The notes below the pieces were generated by a model that worked only from the letters and a program-made list of their open reading frames with translations, was not told the origin of the DNA and ran no database searches. 32,868 nt of DNA from Elusimicrobiota bacterium (GTDB lineage Bacteria > Elusimicrobiota > Elusimicrobia > Elusimicrobiales > UBA9959). A program made the position numbers and the translations under genes. The stretch spans positions 1-32,868 of the forward strand of contig WOVA01000038.1 of assembly GCA_009773155.1 (NCBI GenBank), written 5' to 3'. Positions 23,065 through 30,437 of this stretch are shown here, one piece after another; position 1 is the stretch's first letter, and each line of letters opens with the position of its first letter.

Positions 23065-24297
23065 TCAGTCCGCGAGGCGCTTGGCGCCGTTGAGGTCGAA
23101 ATTGTCCTGGGAGGGCGTATACGCCCCGGAGAAGAGCCAGTCGAAGTTCTGCTGGTAGGCCGAGACGGCCCCGGGATCGCTCACGAACATCATGTTCTCG
23201 AAGGAATTGACGCTGGCGTTGACGGTCCAGTTGAAAGAGCCGGTCTGCAGCAGCTGTCCGTCCAGTATAACGTACTTGGAATGCATGGCGCCCTTCTCGT
23301 TGCGGCCGCCGCGGAACTTTATATTCACGCCGTTGTCGAGCAGGTATTTCGCCAGGCCGGCCTCGGCGCCGCGCTTCTCGTCTATCATAAAGCGCACCCG
23401 CACGCCGCGGTTTTTGGCGCGGATGACCGCGTCGGCCAGCGTCTTGGAGGAGAAAGTGTAGGTGACCGTGTCCACCGACTTGCGGCAGGCGTCGATCAGC
23501 CGGGCTAGCTCCTCCTGGGCACCGCCGCCTGGCGAAAAGATATAGGCGGGGACCGGCTGGCCGTTGAGGCTCATGACCGGCGAAGGATCGCGGGGCGGCG
23601 CGCCGTAGGCGCCCTGGGGGACCTCGGCGGAAGGACCGGCGGCGATGGGGCGGGCATGGCTCCACATCCACTCGAAATAGCGCTTATAGCCGTCGACATA
23701 GACCGGGTGGCGGGCGACGGTCATGTTCTCATGGCTGGAGAAGGTGGCGCCGAAGGTCCAGTTATACGAGCCGACCGAGACCATTTCGCCGTCGTGGATG
23801 GTGATCTTGTTGTGCATAACGCCGTAGGCGCGGGTGCCGCGCAGCGTGCGGACATCGAGGCCGTCCTGTATCATGCGCTTTATCTGCGTGTCCATCCTGG
23901 GATAGACGTGGGCCTCGTCGATTATTATCCGCACCGCGGCGCCGCGGGCCTTCGCCTTCATGAGCGCGTCCGGGATGTCCTTCATCGTGACGCTGAAGAT
24001 GGCGATCTCTACGCTGCGCGCGCTGGCGTCGACGGATTTCACCACCAGATCGTTGAGGTAGCCGAAAGAGTACTCGGGAACCGCGGTGAAGTCGCCTTTA
24101 AGGCCGCGGTCCGGCAGCGGCGTGAGTACCGGCTCGCCGGCTTCGGGCAGTTCGGTCAGAACGGGCGCGGCGCCGAAATTGGCGGTGAGCACGCTCTCGG
24201 AGAGCAGAGGGGATATCCCGCCGGCCGAAGCTGCCGGCATGAAACCTGGAACAAATAAAAAAGGGGTGAGCAGGAACGCGAAGCGCTTTTCAACCAT
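23065..24297 (-). CDS. Exported phospholipase D-like protein with two HKD motifs
   Basis: A 410-aa protein with an N-terminal signal peptide (FAFLLTPFLFVPGFMPAASA). It has two PLD-type catalytic domains: HNKITIHDGE (His162, Lys164, Asp169) followed by GSYNW, and HSKYVILDGQ (His339, Lys341, Asp346) followed by GSFNW. Both are intact, so one active site from two halves is expected. The family includes phosphatidyltransferases, cardiolipin hydrolases and Nuc-type endonucleases; the short compact domains lean towards the Nuc/PLDc_2 type, and export suggests an envelope or extracellular substrate. A TAAAAT lies 6 nt before the ATG, so it probably has its own promoter despite following btuD. Confidence 0.85.
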   Translation of the reverse strand: MVEKRFAFLLTPFLFVPGFMPAASAGGISPLLSESVLTANFGAAPVLTELPEAGEPVLTPLPDRGLKGDFTAVPEYSFGYLNDLVVKSVDASARSVEIAIFSVTMKDIPDALMKAKARGAAVRIIIDEAHVYPRMDTQIKRMIQDGLDVRTLRGTRAYGVMHNKITIHDGEMVSVGSYNWTFGATFSSHENMTVARHPVYVDGYKRYFEWMWSHARPIAAGPSAEVPQGAYGAPPRDPSPVMSLNGQPVPAYIFSPGGGAQEELARLIDACRKSVDTVTYTFSSKTLADAVIRAKNRGVRVRFMIDEKRGAEAGLAKYLLDNGVNIKFRGGRNEKGAMHSKYVILDGQLLQTGSFNWTVNASVNSFENMMFVSDPGAVSAYQQNFDWLFSGAYTPSQDNFDLNGAKRLAD

Positions 24298-24303
24298 AGT
24301 TGT

Positions 24304-24309
24304 ATTTTA
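24304..24309 (-). promoter_or_regulatory. Putative -10 box of a leaderless promoter for the phospholipase D-like gene
   Basis: On the minus strand TAAAAT is followed by 6 nt and the ATG at 24297, with no Shine-Dalgarno. Confidence 0.45.
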
Positions 24310-24377
24310 AGAGAAAGAGAGAGAGAGGCCAAGGAACCGAATACCCAGTACCGCGCGGTCTTAGGGCCCAGGCGGTT

Positions 24378-25142
24378 TTAGGCCAGGCGGGCGGCGGCTT
24401 CCGGCGGGATGCCGTACGCCTCGGCCAGCAGGCCGGGCCTCACGGCGTCCGACGCGGGGCCGTTGAAAAGGACCTTTCCCCCCGCCAGTATGACCGCGGA
24501 GGTGGAATAAGACGCGGCCAGCCTCAGATCGTGGGAGACGACTATGGCGGACAAACCGCCCGCACGGAGAGTGGCGAGTGTCTCGAAAAAAGCGGAGCGG
24601 TACTTAAGGTCCAGGTGCGAGGTCGGCTCATCCAGCAGCAGCAGCGGCGCGCCGCCGGCCAGGGCCTGCGCCAGGAAGGCCAGCTGCCTTTCGCCGCTGG
24701 AGACGGAATTGATCCCACGCCCGGCCAGCGGCGCTATGCCGCAGGACTCCAGCGCGCGCAGCGCCGCGGCCCTGTCGGCCGGCCCGTAATCCCGCCACCA
24801 GCACAGCAGCGGCGAGCGGCCCATCAGGGCGATGTCGAGTGTCGTAAAATCGAAAGGGATATACGGTTCGCTGGGGACATAAGCGGCCAGCGAAGACTGT
24901 TCGCGGGGGGTCAGCCCTTCCAGCGGCCTGCCGCCGGCCGTTATCGCTCCAGTCGCGGGTTTCAGCGCGCCGCAGGCCAGGCGCAGCAGCGTCGACTTGC
25001 CGGAGCCGTTGGGGCCGAATACCGACAGGAGTTCACCTCTGCCAACGGAGAAAGAAACGCCGTCCAGCGCCCGCGCGCCGTTGTAAGAATATGAAACGCC
25101 ATTGAACTCCAGCAGGGCGGTGTCTCGCGCGCGGGCGTTCAT
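24378..25142 (-). CDS. btuD: Cobalamin ABC transporter ATP-binding protein
   Basis: A 254-aa ATPase of the FecE/BtuD class. Walker A GPNGSGKST (43-51), Q-loop region around EQSSLAAYVPSEPY, signature VSSGERQ (147-153), Walker B LLLLDEPTSHLD (167-178) and switch histidine in VVSHDLRLA. It powers the permease encoded just upstream, whose stop overlaps its start by 4 nt. The riboswitch before the operon identifies vitamin B12 or a related corrinoid as the likely substrate; by protein sequence alone an iron-siderophore system could not be excluded. Confidence 0.9.
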   Translation of the reverse strand: MNARARDTALLEFNGVSYSYNGARALDGVSFSVGRGELLSVFGPNGSGKSTLLRLACGALKPATGAITAGGRPLEGLTPREQSSLAAYVPSEPYIPFDFTTLDIALMGRSPLLCWWRDYGPADRAAALRALESCGIAPLAGRGINSVSSGERQLAFLAQALAGGAPLLLLDEPTSHLDLKYRSAFFETLATLRAGGLSAIVVSHDLRLAASYSTSAVILAGGKVLFNGPASDAVRPGLLAEAYGIPPEAAARLA

Positions 25143-26077
25143 CGGCGCTCCTCCGCCGTTCCACGGCGCAGCAGGAAAAGGAAGAAAGGCGCGCCGGCCA
25201 GAGCGGTTATGACGCCGGCGGGCAGTTCGGCCGGCGCCGCGGCCGTCCGCGCCAGCGCGTCGGCCAGCATCAGGAAGCCCGCCCCGCAGGCCGCCGAGTA
25301 AAGGACCAGACCGGCGTGGCGCGGCCCGAAAAGCCGGCGCGCGGCGTGCGGCACTATCAGCCCGACAAAGCCGACCGCGCCGGCCACCGCCACCGCCGCG
25401 GCCGTCAGCAGCGCGGCGAGGGAAAAGAGAACCAGCTTCATCCGCTCGACGGGCACGCCCAGGCGGACGGCCCCCTCCTCTCCGGCCGAGAGTATATCGA
25501 GCTGGCGGCCCAGCAGCGCGGCCGCGGCGGAGCCCGCCAGCGTAACGCCCGCCAGAGCGGCCAGCGCCGCCGGCTCGAAAGCCCTGACCGTACCGAGCAG
25601 GAAAGAGAGCAGCGGCAGGCCGCGGCCGCGGTCCAGCGAGACCAGCAGCATGACCAGCGCCGCCAGGAAGGAACTCACGGCCACGCCCGCCAGCAGCATG
25701 GCCACGCCCGACGTGCGGCCCTTTATCCGGGCCAGCCGGTAGGCCGCCGCGGTGGCGCCCAGCCCCCCGCCGCCGACGAGCAGGTAAAAGAGCGGCGACA
25801 GCGGCCCCAGGCCCAGCCAGGCCGCCCCGGCGGCGCCGGCCATGGCGCCCGAGGAAGTGCCTATGATGTAGGGATCGGCCAGCGGGTTCTTGAGCACGCC
25901 CTGTAATATGGCGCCGGCCACGCTCAGCGCCGCGCCCACCAGCGCCGCCGCCAGTACGCGCGGCACCCTGATATTGAGAATGATATCCGGGTCGGCGCCC
26001 GCCGGACCCGAGAGCAGCGCGATAGCCGCGCAGGCCGCCAGGGCCAGCAGGGCCGCTATGGCCTTACCGATGCGCAT
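25139..26077 (-). CDS. btuC: Cobalamin ABC transporter permease (FecCD/BtuC family)
   Basis: A 312-aa inner-membrane permease with about ten hydrophobic helices from residue 7 onward. Family landmarks are [41 protein letters not shown] in the first third, and [20 protein letters not shown] near the end, the segment that contacts the ATPase. It overlaps btuF by 14 nt and btuD by 4 nt, so the three proteins should be made in balance. Substrate assignment rests on the riboswitch. Confidence 0.9.
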   Translation of the reverse strand: MRIGKAIAALLALAACAAIALLSGPAGADPDIILNIRVPRVLAAALVGAALSVAGAILQGVLKNPLADPYIIGTSSGAMAGAAGAAWLGLGPLSPLFYLLVGGGGLGATAAAYRLARIKGRTSGVAMLLAGVAVSSFLAALVMLLVSLDRGRGLPLLSFLLGTVRAFEPAALAALAGVTLAGSAAAALLGRQLDILSAGEEGAVRLGVPVERMKLVLFSLAALLTAAAVAVAGAVGFVGLIVPHAARRLFGPRHAGLVLYSAACGAGFLMLADALARTAAAPAELPAGVITALAGAPFFLFLLRRGTAEERR

Positions 26078-26870
26078 CCAGCGCCTCCCGCAAAGCTTTC
26101 ACCGCCGACGGTGACGACGGAGTGAGCCGCGCGAACAGGTCCCGGTCGAGACCGCAGAGCACGGCGCCCGAGCGGACCGCCTTCAGCCGCTCCGCCATCG
26201 GCCGGGCCTTTATCTCCGCCGCGTCGCCGCCGGGGCAGATTATCACCTCGGGATCCGCCTTGACCACGGTCTCCCACGAGGCCTGGAAATAGCCGGCCTT
26301 CTCCCGGCCGAAAATATTGTCCGCGCCGGCCAGCTCCGCCAGCGACGACATGAAAGAATCTTTGCCCGCGGACCAGCCGCCCGCGTCCACCTCGATATAG
26401 GCGCGCAGGCGCTTTTTCCCGGAATAAGCCGCGGCGGCGAAATCTTTTTTAAGACGGGCGTTGAGCTTCCTGCCCTCGGCGGCCAGCCCCAGTTCCGCGG
26501 AGATAATCCTCACCGTCCTGTGAATATCGGAGACTTTCTTCTCCTCCGGTATGCGCACGACTTTGATGCCCAGCGCGGACAGTTTTTCCGACGCCGCGGA
26601 ATTCTTCCACAGCCCGTCGAAAACGACGTCGGGCTTCAGCGCGTAGACGCGCTCTATATCGGGGCTGAAATAATCGCCCACCTTCGGCAGCGCGGCGGCC
26701 GCCGCCGGACGGTTGCAGAAATTGGACACTCCCACCAGCCTGTCACCCGCCCCCAGCGCGAATATCGTCTCCGTATACGACGGCAGCAGCGACACCACCC
26801 TCTCCCCCCACACCGGGGACACAAAAAAGGGGGACACAATACCTATTAAAAAAAGCCCTGTTTTCTTCAT
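26064..26870 (-). CDS. btuF: Periplasmic cobalamin-binding protein
   Basis: A 268-aa type III (helical backbone) substrate-binding protein: [33 protein letters not shown] is the typical BtuF N-terminal lobe, VFDGLWKN and VIRIPEE-like segments follow, and [10 protein letters not shown] belongs to the C-terminal lobe. The frame opens at a TTG at 26888, but the ATG at 26870 has AAGGA 5 nt upstream. The signal peptide ([22 protein letters not shown]) is unusual: its hydrophobic core is read from two arms of the GGGGACA repeat family (IGIVSP and FFVSP). It delivers B12 to the BtuCD pump, as the upstream riboswitch suggests. Confidence 0.9.
   Translation of the reverse strand: MKKTGLFLIGIVSPFFVSPVWGERVVSLLPSYTETIFALGAGDRLVGVSNFCNRPAAAAALPKVGDYFSPDIERVYALKPDVVFDGLWKNSAASEKLSALGIKVVRIPEEKKVSDIHRTVRIISAELGLAAEGRKLNARLKKDFAAAAYSGKKRLRAYIEVDAGGWSAGKDSFMSSLAELAGADNIFGREKAGYFQASWETVVKADPEVIICPGGDAAEIKARPMAERLKAVRSGAVLCGLDRDLFARLTPSSPSAVKALREALDAHR
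26815..26847. repeat. Two GGGGACA repeat arms inside the btuF signal-peptide codons
   Basis: GGGGACAC at 26815-26822 and GGGGACACAATACCTATT at 26830-26847, in the same orientation. They are read in frame on the minus strand as VSP and IGIVSP. Confidence 0.75.
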
Positions 26871-26898
26871 TTTATCCTTATTTAACAATCACTTTTCG

Positions 26899-26942
26899 GG
26901 GGACACAATACCTATTTCCGCGGAAATAGGTATTGTGTCCCC
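26899..26942. repeat. 44-nt perfect palindrome of the GGGGACA family
   Basis: Every base from 26899 to 26942 pairs with its mirror position: arms start GGGGACACAATACCTATTTC and meet at CGCG. It is the longest and cleanest family member here. It lies between the riboswitch terminator and the btuF ribosome site, so it would form a strong hairpin in the btuFCD leader mRNA. Confidence 0.9.
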
Positions 26943-26944
26943 AA

Positions 26945-26975
26945 TTAAAAAACCCTTTCTCCGGGGAGAGAGGGT
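26945..26975 (-). terminator. Riboswitch-controlled intrinsic terminator upstream of btuF
   Basis: On the minus strand an 11-bp stem with one mismatch (ACCCTCTCTCC / GGAGAAAGGGT) and 2-nt loop, followed by TTTTTTAA. It lies directly downstream of the cobalamin riboswitch and before btuF, the standard place for an expression platform that stops transcription when B12 is bound. Confidence 0.8.
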
Positions 26976-27016
26976 CGGCAAAGATTCCCCCCGGAGCCCC
27001 CGCGCGCGCGGAGGTT

Positions 27017-27091
27017 CGCAGTAGACCGGGCTGAGCCTTTCGGCATCACCGTTGCGGGGCAGCCGGGGATTTACACCCCGTTCCTTCTGCG
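27017..27091 (-). promoter_or_regulatory. Cobalamin riboswitch
   Basis: Read on the minus strand, the closing stem is CGCAG/CTGCG. Inside it come GGAA, GGTGTAAATCC, GCCCCGCAACGGTGA and AGCCCGGTCTACTGCG, which match the conserved core of cobalamin riboswitches (GGAA, GGTGAAAATCC, CCCGCNACTGTGA, AGCCNGG-ACCTGC). It is compact, like the shorter cobalamin class. It precedes a terminator and the btuFCD operon. Boundaries of the outer stems are approximate. Confidence 0.88.
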
Positions 27092-27110
27092 AAAAAATAC
27101 TATCTAAAGA

Positions 27111-27794
27111 TCAGCCGCCGATGAACTTGCGGGTCACTTTCTCAAGGCGGCGGGCGAAAGCGGTCTTGAGCAGTTTCTCAGGGTCGCCCAGCGCGGCGTC
27201 GAGCCGCGGGTCGTAAGCCACGCCCTTCGGGCCCATGTTCTCGACCAGGCCCGCCACAGGCACCTTCATCGCTTTGTACACCGCCAGCGAGCGGCGCAGC
27301 ACGTCGCGCGCCACCGGCGACGGGGTAGTGACGGCCAGTATCCGCGCCTTCGGGAAGAACTTCAAAGCGTCCAGCGCGGCGTCGCCTATGCCGGGCGGCA
27401 TATCGATGACGAGATGGTCCAGTTCCCCCCACAGCGTCACGGCCAGCATCTCGATTATCGCGTCGGTCACATTGGCGCCGCGCAGCGGCACGCCCTGTCC
27501 CTTGGAGAAGAACGATATCGACATGAACTTCACGCCGTGCACGAAAGGCGGGATGAGGCCCATATCCTCGCGCGGAAAAGCCTTGCCGGAGCCGAGTATA
27601 AAATGGCAGGAGGCGCCGGTCAGATCCAGGTCCAGCAGGCCGGTCTTATGGCCTTTTTCGTTGAGGAGCAGAGCCAGCGCGGAGGCCGTCACGCTCTTGC
27701 CGATGCCGCCTTTCCAGCCGGTGACGGCGGTGATCTTTTTGACCTTCTTCAGACGGTCGGCTATGACGGAAGGACGGGGGTCGAGCCGGGTCAT
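27111..27794 (-). CDS. Mrp/MinD-type P-loop ATPase paired with HypA (candidate nickel-delivery ATPase)
   Basis: A 227-aa SIMIBI-class ATPase. The deviant Walker A is GWKGGIGKS (26-34) with signature Lys28 and Lys33, followed by TGLLDLDLTG and HLVIDMPPGIGD as the switch regions. It lacks the CxxC that Mrp/NBP35 iron-sulfur carriers usually have near the C-terminus. Its start overlaps the stop of hypA by 4 nt. In the archaeon Thermococcus kodakarensis a Mrp/MinD-type protein replaces the GTPase HypB and binds HypA to deliver nickel to [NiFe]-hydrogenase. That role is the best guess here. A generic ParA/Mrp function is the alternative. Confidence 0.8.
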   Translation of the reverse strand: MTRLDPRPSVIADRLKKVKKITAVTGWKGGIGKSVTASALALLLNEKGHKTGLLDLDLTGASCHFILGSGKAFPREDMGLIPPFVHGVKFMSISFFSKGQGVPLRGANVTDAIIEMLAVTLWGELDHLVIDMPPGIGDAALDALKFFPKARILAVTTPSPVARDVLRRSLAVYKAMKVPVAGLVENMGPKGVAYDPRLDAALGDPEKLLKTAFARRLEKVTRKFIGG

Positions 27795-28195
27795 TTCGAC
27801 CCCTTAATGTGTTTAATGTAGACGCCGCGGCCGGCGGTTATCTCGAAATCCGGGCTCTTGCACGACGGGCACTTGATGAAGGAATGCGCCATCTCGGGAA
27901 CGAAGTGGATGAACTCCGCCTCGTCGCTCTCCTTGCGGAAACGCTTAAGGTCGAATTCCTCGGAGCAGGCCCGGCAGCGGAAGGCGGCCGGCTCGTCGAT
28001 GATCCGGAATTTGGCGGCGGACATCAGCGGGTGCTTTTTAGCCAGTTCTTTCATGGCGAAAGGAAAGATCTCCTTGTCTATCGCCTGCAGCTCGCCGAAA
28101 ACTACGGCGACCTCGCTGACGCGCTTCATCTTCTGCTCAGCGGCGTGTTCCGCCGCGGCTTTTATGACGGATTCAGCCAATGCCCATTCATGCAT
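27791..28195 (-). CDS. hypA: Hydrogenase nickel-incorporation protein HypA
   Basis: A 134-aa nickel metallochaperone. The true start is MHEWALAESV, which puts the nickel ligand His2 (and Glu3) at the N-terminus. Five extra codons upstream in the open frame are non-coding. The zinc site is two pairs, CRAC (74, 77) and CPSC (109, 112). The 31-residue gap between them is longer than in E. coli HypA and like archaeal HypA. A TATAAT lies 6 nt before the ATG. It is coupled to the Mrp-type ATPase gene. No hydrogenase or other hyp gene is in the window, so target enzymes lie elsewhere (hydrogenase or urease). Confidence 0.9.
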   Translation of the reverse strand: MHEWALAESVIKAAAEHAAEQKMKRVSEVAVVFGELQAIDKEIFPFAMKELAKKHPLMSAAKFRIIDEPAAFRCRACSEEFDLKRFRKESDEAEFIHFVPEMAHSFIKCPSCKSPDFEITAGRGVYIKHIKGSK

Positions 28196-28201
28196 ATCCC
28201 A

Positions 28202-28230
28202 ATTATACAAAAGGGCGGAGAGGTTGTCCC
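28202..28230 (-). promoter_or_regulatory. Promoter of hypA, probably leaderless
   Basis: On the minus strand: GGGACA (28230-28225), 17-nt spacer, extended TG-TATAAT (28207-28202), 6 nt, ATG at 28195. It overlaps the terminator of the preceding gene. Confidence 0.6.
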
Positions 28231-28238
28231 CTCCGCCC
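28209..28238 (-). terminator. Intrinsic terminator after the 339-aa RcpC-like gene
   Basis: An 8-bp perfect stem GGGCGGAG/CTCCGCCC followed on the minus strand by TTTT. It ends the sigma-factor operon just before hypA, whose promoter uses the same bases. Confidence 0.6.
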
Positions 28239-28263
28239 CATCGGCCGCGCGGCCGCCCGCGTC

Positions 28264-29283
28264 CTACTTGAACAGCTTGCGGAATGACGCTATCTCCATC
28301 GGGTGGAGTTCGTAGTCGCCCTTCGCCCGGCGTGCCAGGCCTATACTCCCCCCCTGTACCAGGCTGAGCGCCGCGTACTGCGCCTCGCTCGGATTGCAGA
28401 GCAGCTGCACCACCCCCGTGCCGTCGGAGGTCTCAGGCTTGTCCACCTTCAGCACCGACACGTTCTGCAGTATCGTGGCCGTCACCTTCTCCTTGCGGTC
28501 CTCGGCCATCACGGCGTCGAAGGTCACAAGCATGTCCACGCGGTCGCCGGGCGAGAGGAACAGCACCTGCGAACCGCTCAGCGGCAGACTGACGCCCCGG
28601 TAGCCCGGCAGCAGCCTGGTCTCGGCCTCGTAGCGGGCGGCCGTCTTCACCTCCGCCGCCGCGCCGGTCAGAGCGGAGAAGGCTCCGCGCGAGGAGAACA
28701 GGGCGTCGCCGATGCCCTTATAAGCCCCCTCGATGTCGTTTTCGGCCATCGCCGCGGTGGCCGCGTCGAGCCCTTTCAGGGCTTTGCCGAAGGAGGTCAG
28801 CACCCCGCTGGCGCGGCCGGCGAGAGTCTTCTCCATCCCTGACTTGTAGAGGCGGTCGACCCCCATTATCAGGCGCAACCGGATATCGCCGTACTCTTTT
28901 TCCAGCTCCAGCGGGGAAACGGCTTTCTCCGCCGCGCCCGGGACAGTCCGCCCGGTCTTATCGGCGAACTCGTAGAGTATGGAGAAGGCGTCCTGCCAGA
29001 GCCGGGCTTCGCTCAGCTCCCCCTCCTCCGGGTCCTTCCAGGCCTTACTTTCCAGCATCGCGGGCCTGGCCGTCTCAAGCCAGCCCGGTATTTCCAGTTT
29101 CCCGCGGCGGCCGGAGCAGGAAGTCTGCCGGGACCTGACCGCGGAGGTCAGCTCCGGCGCCAGCCAGTAATAGGCCGTCTGCATCTCCTCGGCCGCGCAG
29201 CGGACCTCCTCCGGAGCGGGCGCCGTCGGAGAGGCCGCGGCCGCCGGGAGCGACATCGCCATAAGCACGATAAGCGTCTTCAT
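28264..29283 (-). CDS. Exported protein with C-terminal CpaB/RcpC-like domain
   Basis: A 339-aa protein with a signal peptide (MKTLIVLMAMSLPAAAAS). Residues about 20-210 are mainly helical, with two cysteines (VRCAAEEM, QTSCSGRRGK). From about 215 the protein matches its 152-aa neighbour nearly throughout: GYRG, LSPGDRVDMLVTF, VTATILQNVSVLKV, NPSEAQYAALSLVQGG and the end LHPMEIASFRKLFK. The pattern (GDRVDVLVTF ... ILQNV ... EAQ..ALA..QG) is that of the RcpC/CpaB domain of Flp-pilus assembly. No other pilus gene is near. The ribosome site is GGAGG. It is the last gene of the sigma-factor unit and may be an envelope structural or sensory component. Confidence 0.75.
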   Translation of the reverse strand: MKTLIVLMAMSLPAAAASPTAPAPEEVRCAAEEMQTAYYWLAPELTSAVRSRQTSCSGRRGKLEIPGWLETARPAMLESKAWKDPEEGELSEARLWQDAFSILYEFADKTGRTVPGAAEKAVSPLELEKEYGDIRLRLIMGVDRLYKSGMEKTLAGRASGVLTSFGKALKGLDAATAAMAENDIEGAYKGIGDALFSSRGAFSALTGAAAEVKTAARYEAETRLLPGYRGVSLPLSGSQVLFLSPGDRVDMLVTFDAVMAEDRKEKVTATILQNVSVLKVDKPETSDGTGVVQLLCNPSEAQYAALSLVQGGSIGLARRAKGDYELHPMEIASFRKLFK

Positions 29284-29295
29284 ATATCCTCCGTT

Positions 29296-29754
29296 CTACT
29301 TTATCAGCCTGCGGAAGCTGGCCATCTCCATCGGGTGCATCTCCAGGTCGCCGGGCGCGCGCACCACGATATGCACCATCTTCCCCTGCGCCACGCTGAG
29401 CGCCGCGTACTGCGCCTCGTTGGGATTGAGCAGCAGTTCGATAACGCCGCCGCCCTCGCGTTTGGCCGGCTTGAGGACATTGACCACCACGACGTTCTGC
29501 AGTATCGTGGCGGTGACGGTCTCTTTTGAATCCTTATCCGAATCCTTGCCGGTCTTCGCGGCGAACGTGACAAGGACATCCACCCTGTCGCCCTTCTTCA
29601 CGTAGAGCAGCTGGTCCCAGCCCACCGTTATCGGCGTGCCGCGATAGCCGGCCGCCACCTCCCCCCTCGTTTTCTCCACCTTCCCGGTCGCGCCCAGCCC
29701 GGCGGGCGCCGCGGCCGCGGCGGCCAGCAGCGCCGCCACAATTATCTTCCTCAT
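29296..29754 (-). CDS. Exported CpaB/RcpC-like domain protein
   Basis: A 152-aa protein with a signal peptide (MRKIIVAALLAAAAAAPAGL). The mature part is almost only one RcpC-like domain: GYRGTPITVGWDQLLYVKKG, DRVDVLVTFAA, VTATILQNVVVVNV, NPNEAQYAALSVAQGK and the end MHPMEMASFRRLIK. Compared with CpaB it lacks the SAF domain and the membrane anchor. The frame opens at 29778, overlapping the previous stop, but GGAGGAGGT precedes the ATG at 29754, which also gives a proper signal peptide. It is a tandem paralogue of the next gene's C-terminal half, probably by duplication. Confidence 0.75.
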   Translation of the reverse strand: MRKIIVAALLAAAAAAPAGLGATGKVEKTRGEVAAGYRGTPITVGWDQLLYVKKGDRVDVLVTFAAKTGKDSDKDSKETVTATILQNVVVVNVLKPAKREGGGVIELLLNPNEAQYAALSVAQGKMVHIVVRAPGDLEMHPMEMASFRRLIK

Positions 29755-29774
29755 AAGACCTCCTCCTCCGCTCA

Positions 29775-30437
29775 TCATATCACCCTTCTCTCGAAAAGTT
29801 CTTCGTGCGAGGTAACCCGCCTCTCTATTATGAGCACCGCGCCGTCGGTCTCCATGACCAGGTCGGTCCCCCCGTCCACTTTCACCTCGCGGGCCGCGGC
29901 CGTGACGATGGGGGAGCCGGGTCCGGCGGCGGCGATAGGGAACGACTCCAGCGGCTCACCCCTGGGCGCCGCCATCGGGATGGAAGCGAAAATCTGTCCG
30001 CCGGCGGACGGGCGCGCGGCGGCGGGACCGGCGATAAAGACGCGCGGCGGCGGAGGCAGCGCCGGGCGGGCGGGCGCCGCATCTTTGACGGACGCCGGCA
30101 GCGACGCCGTCGGCGCGGGCGGCAGCGGCGCGCGGGCCGGCTGGCGCACGACCTGAGTGACGAGCAGAAGCAGGCAGGCCGCGGCAAAGAGCACCTTGAA
30201 AGCGGCCGCGTTCACCGCCTCGGCGACGAGGACCAGCAATCCTCCACCTTCGTTTTCCCCGGTCAGCCTGGCGCGCAGCTCTTCCCGGACGCGCGAATCA
30301 GCGCTGAAGTCCGCGGCGGCCAGGACGCCGGCCGCCCGGATCAGCCCCTCGTCGTGGCTGGGAAAAGGCGGACGCCCGTCCCGCAGCAGGACGTCCAGCT
30401 CCCTGTTGAAAAGCTCCGCCGCCTCGTTCTCGCTCAT
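29775..30437 (-). CDS. Putative membrane anti-sigma factor
   Basis: A 220-aa protein whose start overlaps the sigma-factor stop by 4 nt. Residues 1-63 are charged and helical (MSENEAAELFNRELDVLLRD), suitable for binding a sigma factor in the cytoplasm. A hydrophobic segment follows (about 66-96, ending FKVLFAAACLLLLVTQVV), then a Pro/Ala-rich stretch and a small ordered C-terminus (DLVMETDGAVLIIERRV) outside the membrane. There is no HxxxCxxC zinc motif. The anti-sigma role is inferred from gene order and topology. The ending points to a signal-sensing or partner-binding tail. Confidence 0.65.
   Translation of the reverse strand: MSENEAAELFNRELDVLLRDGRPPFPSHDEGLIRAAGVLAAADFSADSRVREELRARLTGENEGGGLLVLVAEAVNAAAFKVLFAAACLLLLVTQVVRQPARAPLPPAPTASLPASVKDAAPARPALPPPPRVFIAGPAAARPSAGGQIFASIPMAAPRGEPLESFPIAAAGPGSPIVTAAAREVKVDGGTDLVMETDGAVLIIERRVTSHEELFERRVI

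Noticed and set aside
24869-24880. GGGGACATAAG within btuD as a further palindrome-family copy
   Set aside because: Only a short core match inside conserved coding sequence with no facing arm; probably chance.
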